The position numbers and the translations under genes are program-made. Positions 15,601 to 16,709 of a stretch of 16,709 nt of DNA are shown piece after piece (position 1 is the first letter of the stretch; the number at the start of each line of letters is the position of its first letter). The DNA comes from an uncultured Oscillospiraceae bacterium (lineage in GTDB: Bacteria > Bacillota > Clostridia > Oscillospirales > Oscillospiraceae), in the NCBI GenBank assembly GCA_900756575.1, contig CAAEKQ010000144.1:1-16709 (forward strand). The letters run 5' to 3'. The notes beneath the pieces are model-generated. The model was given only the letters and a program-made list of their open reading frames with translations. It was not told where the DNA came from and made no database searches.

Positions 15601-15741
15601 TACAATGTCCTTGTCAATGTCTGCAAGATCCGCATAGGTGAGGATGTCGTTGTCTGCGGTATCGGCTGCGAATACTGCGCCGGGCAGAACAGACAGTACC
15701 ATCGCCAGCGTCAGCATCAGGGCGAGGATTCTTTTCTTCAT
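12694..15741 (-). CDS. Secreted X-prolyl dipeptidyl peptidase (S15/PepX-like) with SLH anchor
   Basis: A 1015-residue exported hydrolase expected to remove Xaa-Pro dipeptides from peptide N-termini. The signal peptide (1-25) has a KKR start, a hydrophobic core and the cleavage site VFA/AD. Residues about 55-120 are a helical region loosely like a degenerate SLH unit. The alpha/beta-hydrolase domain carries the nucleophile Ser351 in GKVGMTGRSYAG (343-354), Asp468 in HGLNDDNV (464-471) and His499 in HQDAHLTP (495-502), the PepX/CocE order. A beta-rich domain (about 560-825) matches the C-terminal jelly-roll of S15 enzymes. Three SLH repeats (842-1015) would hold it to secondary wall polymer. 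GAAAGGAAGG lies seven bases before the ATG. It is a single-gene unit with its own promoter and terminator. Family members also include esterases and acylases, so the dipeptidyl activity is inferred from the PepX-like GRSYAG and HGLNDxNV motifs. Confidence 0.88.
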   Translation of the reverse strand: MKKRILALMLTLAMVLSVLPGAVFAADTADNDILTYADLADIDKDIVIPDEASATAELSVADAVRALLLWTGMTEEQLGSYPADYMAQARSMGMIAEDTDTTAPCTLEAYHQMKAVADTMYAALHADKMEPLFMNGMAQPIFPYTTGSVTEGYSNEDSDIIRYCVYVETNYDTDDDGKLDLVKAVVQIPRAAMEGDYQAATIYEARPYITGCNSSMSPGKNLGNESYDITKLYSQPAARVPVATATTAQAAAQANSADWYYWNPYEYMYDYEDLEWYDYYLTRGYAVVECGGLGTKGSDGFETCGTDLEIDAFKCVIEWLHGDRTAYTDKTSNIAIKADWSSGKVGMTGRSYAGTTQFGLATTGVEGLETIVPVAGIASWYEYTNSQGISTSSNVSYSEYLAWYCNGRYLDPTDYATIAEKYGNYLYQIQQDQLATNGDYSDHWKVRDYTLNAENIKCPALIVHGLNDDNVRTKEFDLMYKAYETAGVNVKLLLHQDAHLTPSYPAGNLEFYIDGESYNNVLNRWFSHYLYGVENGAEDMAAVTAQDNSDGSVWHTYDSWDTDEDVVLKDASKTGTTTINSDYAAQGITRSNWRDKLTKAATDVSAMYTMDVTADTVIKGSVAVNFTASADNYTTPATPRGTVDHDNAIADEDLSALDHDNFVGKATSKVTLAAATAAEETAIEDRDALMVSAMLVDIAPEGTTFPAFNTQGSYVPKTKVEGGAWMGGGLTNYDYAELQTTDVTYKIIARGWMDLCNPTAGYDSASATNKIALKAGENHDYTLYLQPNLYTVKEGHKLALVIYTYEQGKARYAQNYQITLENSSVNAVIPANEKAEEPVVKNPFTDVAEGSYCYDAVLWAVENGITKGLTETTFGPKENCSRGQIVTMLYRAAGEPDVSDLKMPFTDVKEGSYCYDAVKWAVSKGITEGTTATTFAPSAPATRGQVVTFLYRAAGKPDVADVELPFTDVKEGSFCYDAVLWAYKNGITNGQNATTFGTTATCNRGNFVTLLYRSK
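12697..13218 (-). repeat. Three tandem SLH repeats in the peptidase
   Basis: Repeat 1 (13060-13218), repeat 2 (12877-13032) and repeat 3 (12697-12849) each run from PFTDV through YDAV.WA..NGIT, an ATTF-type turn and RG..VT.LYR. Repeats 1 and 2 are joined by EPDVSDLKM and repeats 2 and 3 by KPDVADVEL. Three SLH units form the usual wall-binding trimer-like fold. Confidence 0.92.
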
Positions 15742-15831
15742 TGTTACGCCTTCCTTTCATTTTTCTTGTATCCTTCCGCTCTGTGTCATTTTCCTTGACC
15801 CCGTCACAGAGCAAAAACGAAACTAACTGCT

Positions 15832-15860
15832 AGTTTAAATGGATAAAGCTATTATTTCAA
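15832..15860 (-). promoter_or_regulatory. Candidate sigma-A promoter of the peptidase gene
   Basis: On the minus strand TTGAAA (15860-15855) and TAAACT (15837-15832) are separated by 17 bases, about 90 bases upstream of the start codon. Both boxes are imperfect. The overlapping AACTA/TAGTT inverted repeat could be an operator. Confidence 0.4.
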
Positions 15861-16044
15861 TAGACATTTTACATAAGTGTTGATAAAAAGTTTACAAATT
15901 ATTTGTTGTATTTTGCTTGAACGCAGAAATTCATGCAGTGCTTTTGCATATTTTTGCTGGATATTCGCGTATTCCTGAATAAATGCAGGAATTTGTTCAG
16001 ATTTTCTCATATTTTGTGCATATCAGTAATTTCCATTTACGGAG

Positions 16045-16086
16045 ATAAATAAAAGCGGAAGCACAGTCTCCCATGCTTCCGCTTTT
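16045..16086 (-). terminator. Rho-independent terminator for the minus-strand fragment
   Basis: A 13-bp perfect stem AAAAGCGGAAGCA (16051-16063) / TGCTTCCGCTTTT (16074-16086) with a 10-base loop. On the minus strand it is followed by TTTTATTTAT, 14 bases past the stop at 16100. It may work in both directions, as T residues also follow on the plus strand. Confidence 0.85.
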
Positions 16087-16099
16087 TTACTTTTGCGAT

Positions 16100-16270
16100 T
16101 TATGCTGCGTAATTGTCATACGCGTCCTGGGACAGCGCTACCAGACGATCGGCATTCTCTGCCTCCAGCACCACCTTGTTGGGGATCACATGGCTGTAGT
16201 CCAGGTTGGCGTCCTGCCACTGATCCCAGGAATCCAGCTGCTCGCCGTAGAAGATGACAGCCCCGGCCTG
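16100..16270 (-). pseudogene. 3' fragment of an unrecognised minus-strand gene
   Basis: The minus-strand frame reads AGAVIFYGEQLDSWDQW, then DANLDYSHVIPNKVV, and ends ALSQDAYDNYAA before a TAA at 16100-16102, closely followed by a good terminator. Codon choice and the terminator indicate the true C-terminus of a protein. I do not recognise the family; a resemblance to C-termini of extracellular solute-binding proteins is too weak to use. Going upstream the frame runs into a G-rich stretch (minus strand of 16271-16285) and then into the antisense of a flavoprotein fragment, so the gene has lost its 5' part here by rearrangement or by mis-assembly. Confidence 0.6.
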
Positions 16271-16543
16271 TCCCCTCCCCCTCCCGCCGAGCCCATCACT
16301 GACGGCCCGTTCTATGCGTTCCTGGGCCAGCGGTTTGCCGAGGGTGCTTTCGGCGGCGTAATGACCAACGAGGATGTGGAGGTCATCCGCAAGGACGGCA
16401 CCGTAATTCCCGGCCTGTATGCAGTGGGTGACGCAGCCTCCACCTGGTATACCCGCGGCGTGCTGGGCCCCCTGACTGAGCTTACCTGGGCGGTCAACTC
16501 CGGCTATTTTGCCGCCGACAGCGCAAAGAATTATCTGAGCTAA
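16271..16543 (+). pseudogene. C-terminal fragment of a second FAD_binding_2 flavoprotein
   Basis: From about 16286 the plus strand encodes AEPITDGPFYAFLG, then GAFGGVMTNEDVEV, GTVIPGLYAVGDAAS and LTWAVNSGYFAADSAKNYL, ending in TAA. This is the C-terminal FAD-binding end of a fumarate-reductase-like flavoprotein and aligns with the end of the complete one at 3173-4750 (GSLGGIQVNENMQV, MPGFYACGTDT, YAINSGRIAG). It is a diverged relative, not a copy. Upstream of 16286 homology stops in a run of proline codons made by a C-rich tract, so no start codon, RBS or N-terminal domain is present. About five sixths of the gene is missing. Confidence 0.8.
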
Positions 16544-16566
16544 TTATCATCCCGATCATCCAAAAC

Positions 16567-16601
16567 ACCCCTGTGCAGCAAAATTTCCGCTGCACAGGGG
16601 T
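16567..16601 (+). terminator. Terminator after the flavoprotein fragment
   Basis: A 13-bp perfect stem ACCCCTGTGCAGC (16567-16579) / GCTGCACAGGGGT (16589-16601) with a 9-base loop lies 24 bases past the stop. The T-run is interrupted (ATTCTTGGTCTT), so efficiency is uncertain. Confidence 0.65.
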
Positions 16602-16610
16602 ATTCTTGGT

Positions 16611-16709
16611 CTTAAGGCAACACCGCACAATTGCGTCTGCGGGCTTTGACGGTTCTTTTCCTCCACAAATTCGCTGCGAAAAGTTTGAAATACACAAAGT
16701 ATTTCTGCA
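16611..16709. repeat. Structured, repeat-like intergenic segment cut by the window end
   Basis: No coding frame is convincing. The segment holds small inverted repeats: CCGCA (16623-16627) / TGCGG (16638-16642), TTCGC/GCGAA near 16668-16680, and GAAATAC (16687-16693) / GTATTTC (16699-16705). The density of short palindromes is like REP- or MITE-type intergenic repeats of Clostridia. A second copy is not present in the window, so this rests on structure and resemblance only. Confidence 0.3.

Larger units (their letters stand above)
15742..16099. other. AT-rich intergenic region
   Basis: No gene is visible. It contains the peptidase RBS (15749-15758), a candidate minus-strand promoter (15832-15860), an AACTA/TAGTT inverted repeat (15821-15835) overlapping its -10, a 7-bp inverted repeat ATTCCTG (15971-15977) / CAGGAAT (15986-15992), and a terminator (16045-16086). 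The strong drop in GC against both flanks suits a regulatory region. Confidence 0.6.

Noticed and set aside
12607..15798. A 1063-residue open frame on the plus strand opposite the peptidase
   Set aside because: It is the antisense of a gene with clear domains, has no RBS and gives a low-complexity Gly/Val/Ile-rich product without any recognisable motif; it results from codon bias of the true gene.
1..16709. CRISPR array, tRNA, rRNA or insertion-sequence transposase
   Set aside because: I looked for spaced direct repeats, cloverleaf segments, rRNA motifs and transposase motifs and saw none.

Overview
The window reads as chromosomal DNA of a gut-type, low-GC-phylum but moderately GC-rich anaerobic Firmicute, most likely a Clostridia / Oscillospiraceae-Ruminococcaceae member. 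Reasons: strong AGGAGG ribosome binding sites, a T-box leader, a GatCAB transamidation operon, an SLH-anchored secreted peptidase, and a fumarate-reductase-like flavoprotein without a heme domain. No species name can be supported from the sequence alone.

Layout. 1-3043: the 3' part of hisS followed 16 bases later by a complete aspartyl-tRNA synthetase gene (aspS copy 1), one transcription unit. 3106-4802: a monocistronic, well-expressed FAD-binding_2 flavoprotein with its own promoter and terminator. 4830-6294: a small DNA-repair glycosylase of the hypoxanthine-DNA glycosylase family and a PHP-domain phosphoesterase, ended by a terminator. 6296-7039 (minus): a leaderless N-acetylmuramoyl-L-alanine amidase with an SH3 domain. 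7233-7584: a consensus sigma-A promoter and a complete T-box riboswitch. 7585-12545: the operon it controls, encoding a second AspRS fused in frame to GatC, then gatA and gatB. 12555-12665: three stacked hairpins between convergent genes. 12694-15741 (minus): a secreted S15-type X-prolyl dipeptidyl peptidase with three C-terminal SLH repeats. 16100-16543: two oppositely oriented gene fragments, both lacking their 5' parts and meeting at a C-rich tract. 16611-16709: a structured, repeat-like segment cut by the window end.

The most interesting unit is 7233-12545. The leader folds by hand into a Stem I whose specifier loop shows AAC (Asn), a 7-base-bulge antiterminator and a competing terminator. 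It controls a non-canonical AspRS-GatC fusion plus GatA and GatB. Together these suggest a self-contained indirect Asn-tRNA(Asn) pathway: Asp is charged onto tRNA(Asn) by an AspRS physically tethered to the amidotransferase, and the operon switches on when uncharged tRNA(Asn) accumulates. The other AspRS (1256-3043) would then serve tRNA(Asp). The fusion and the leader are read directly from the sequence; the tRNA specificity of each AspRS is inference.
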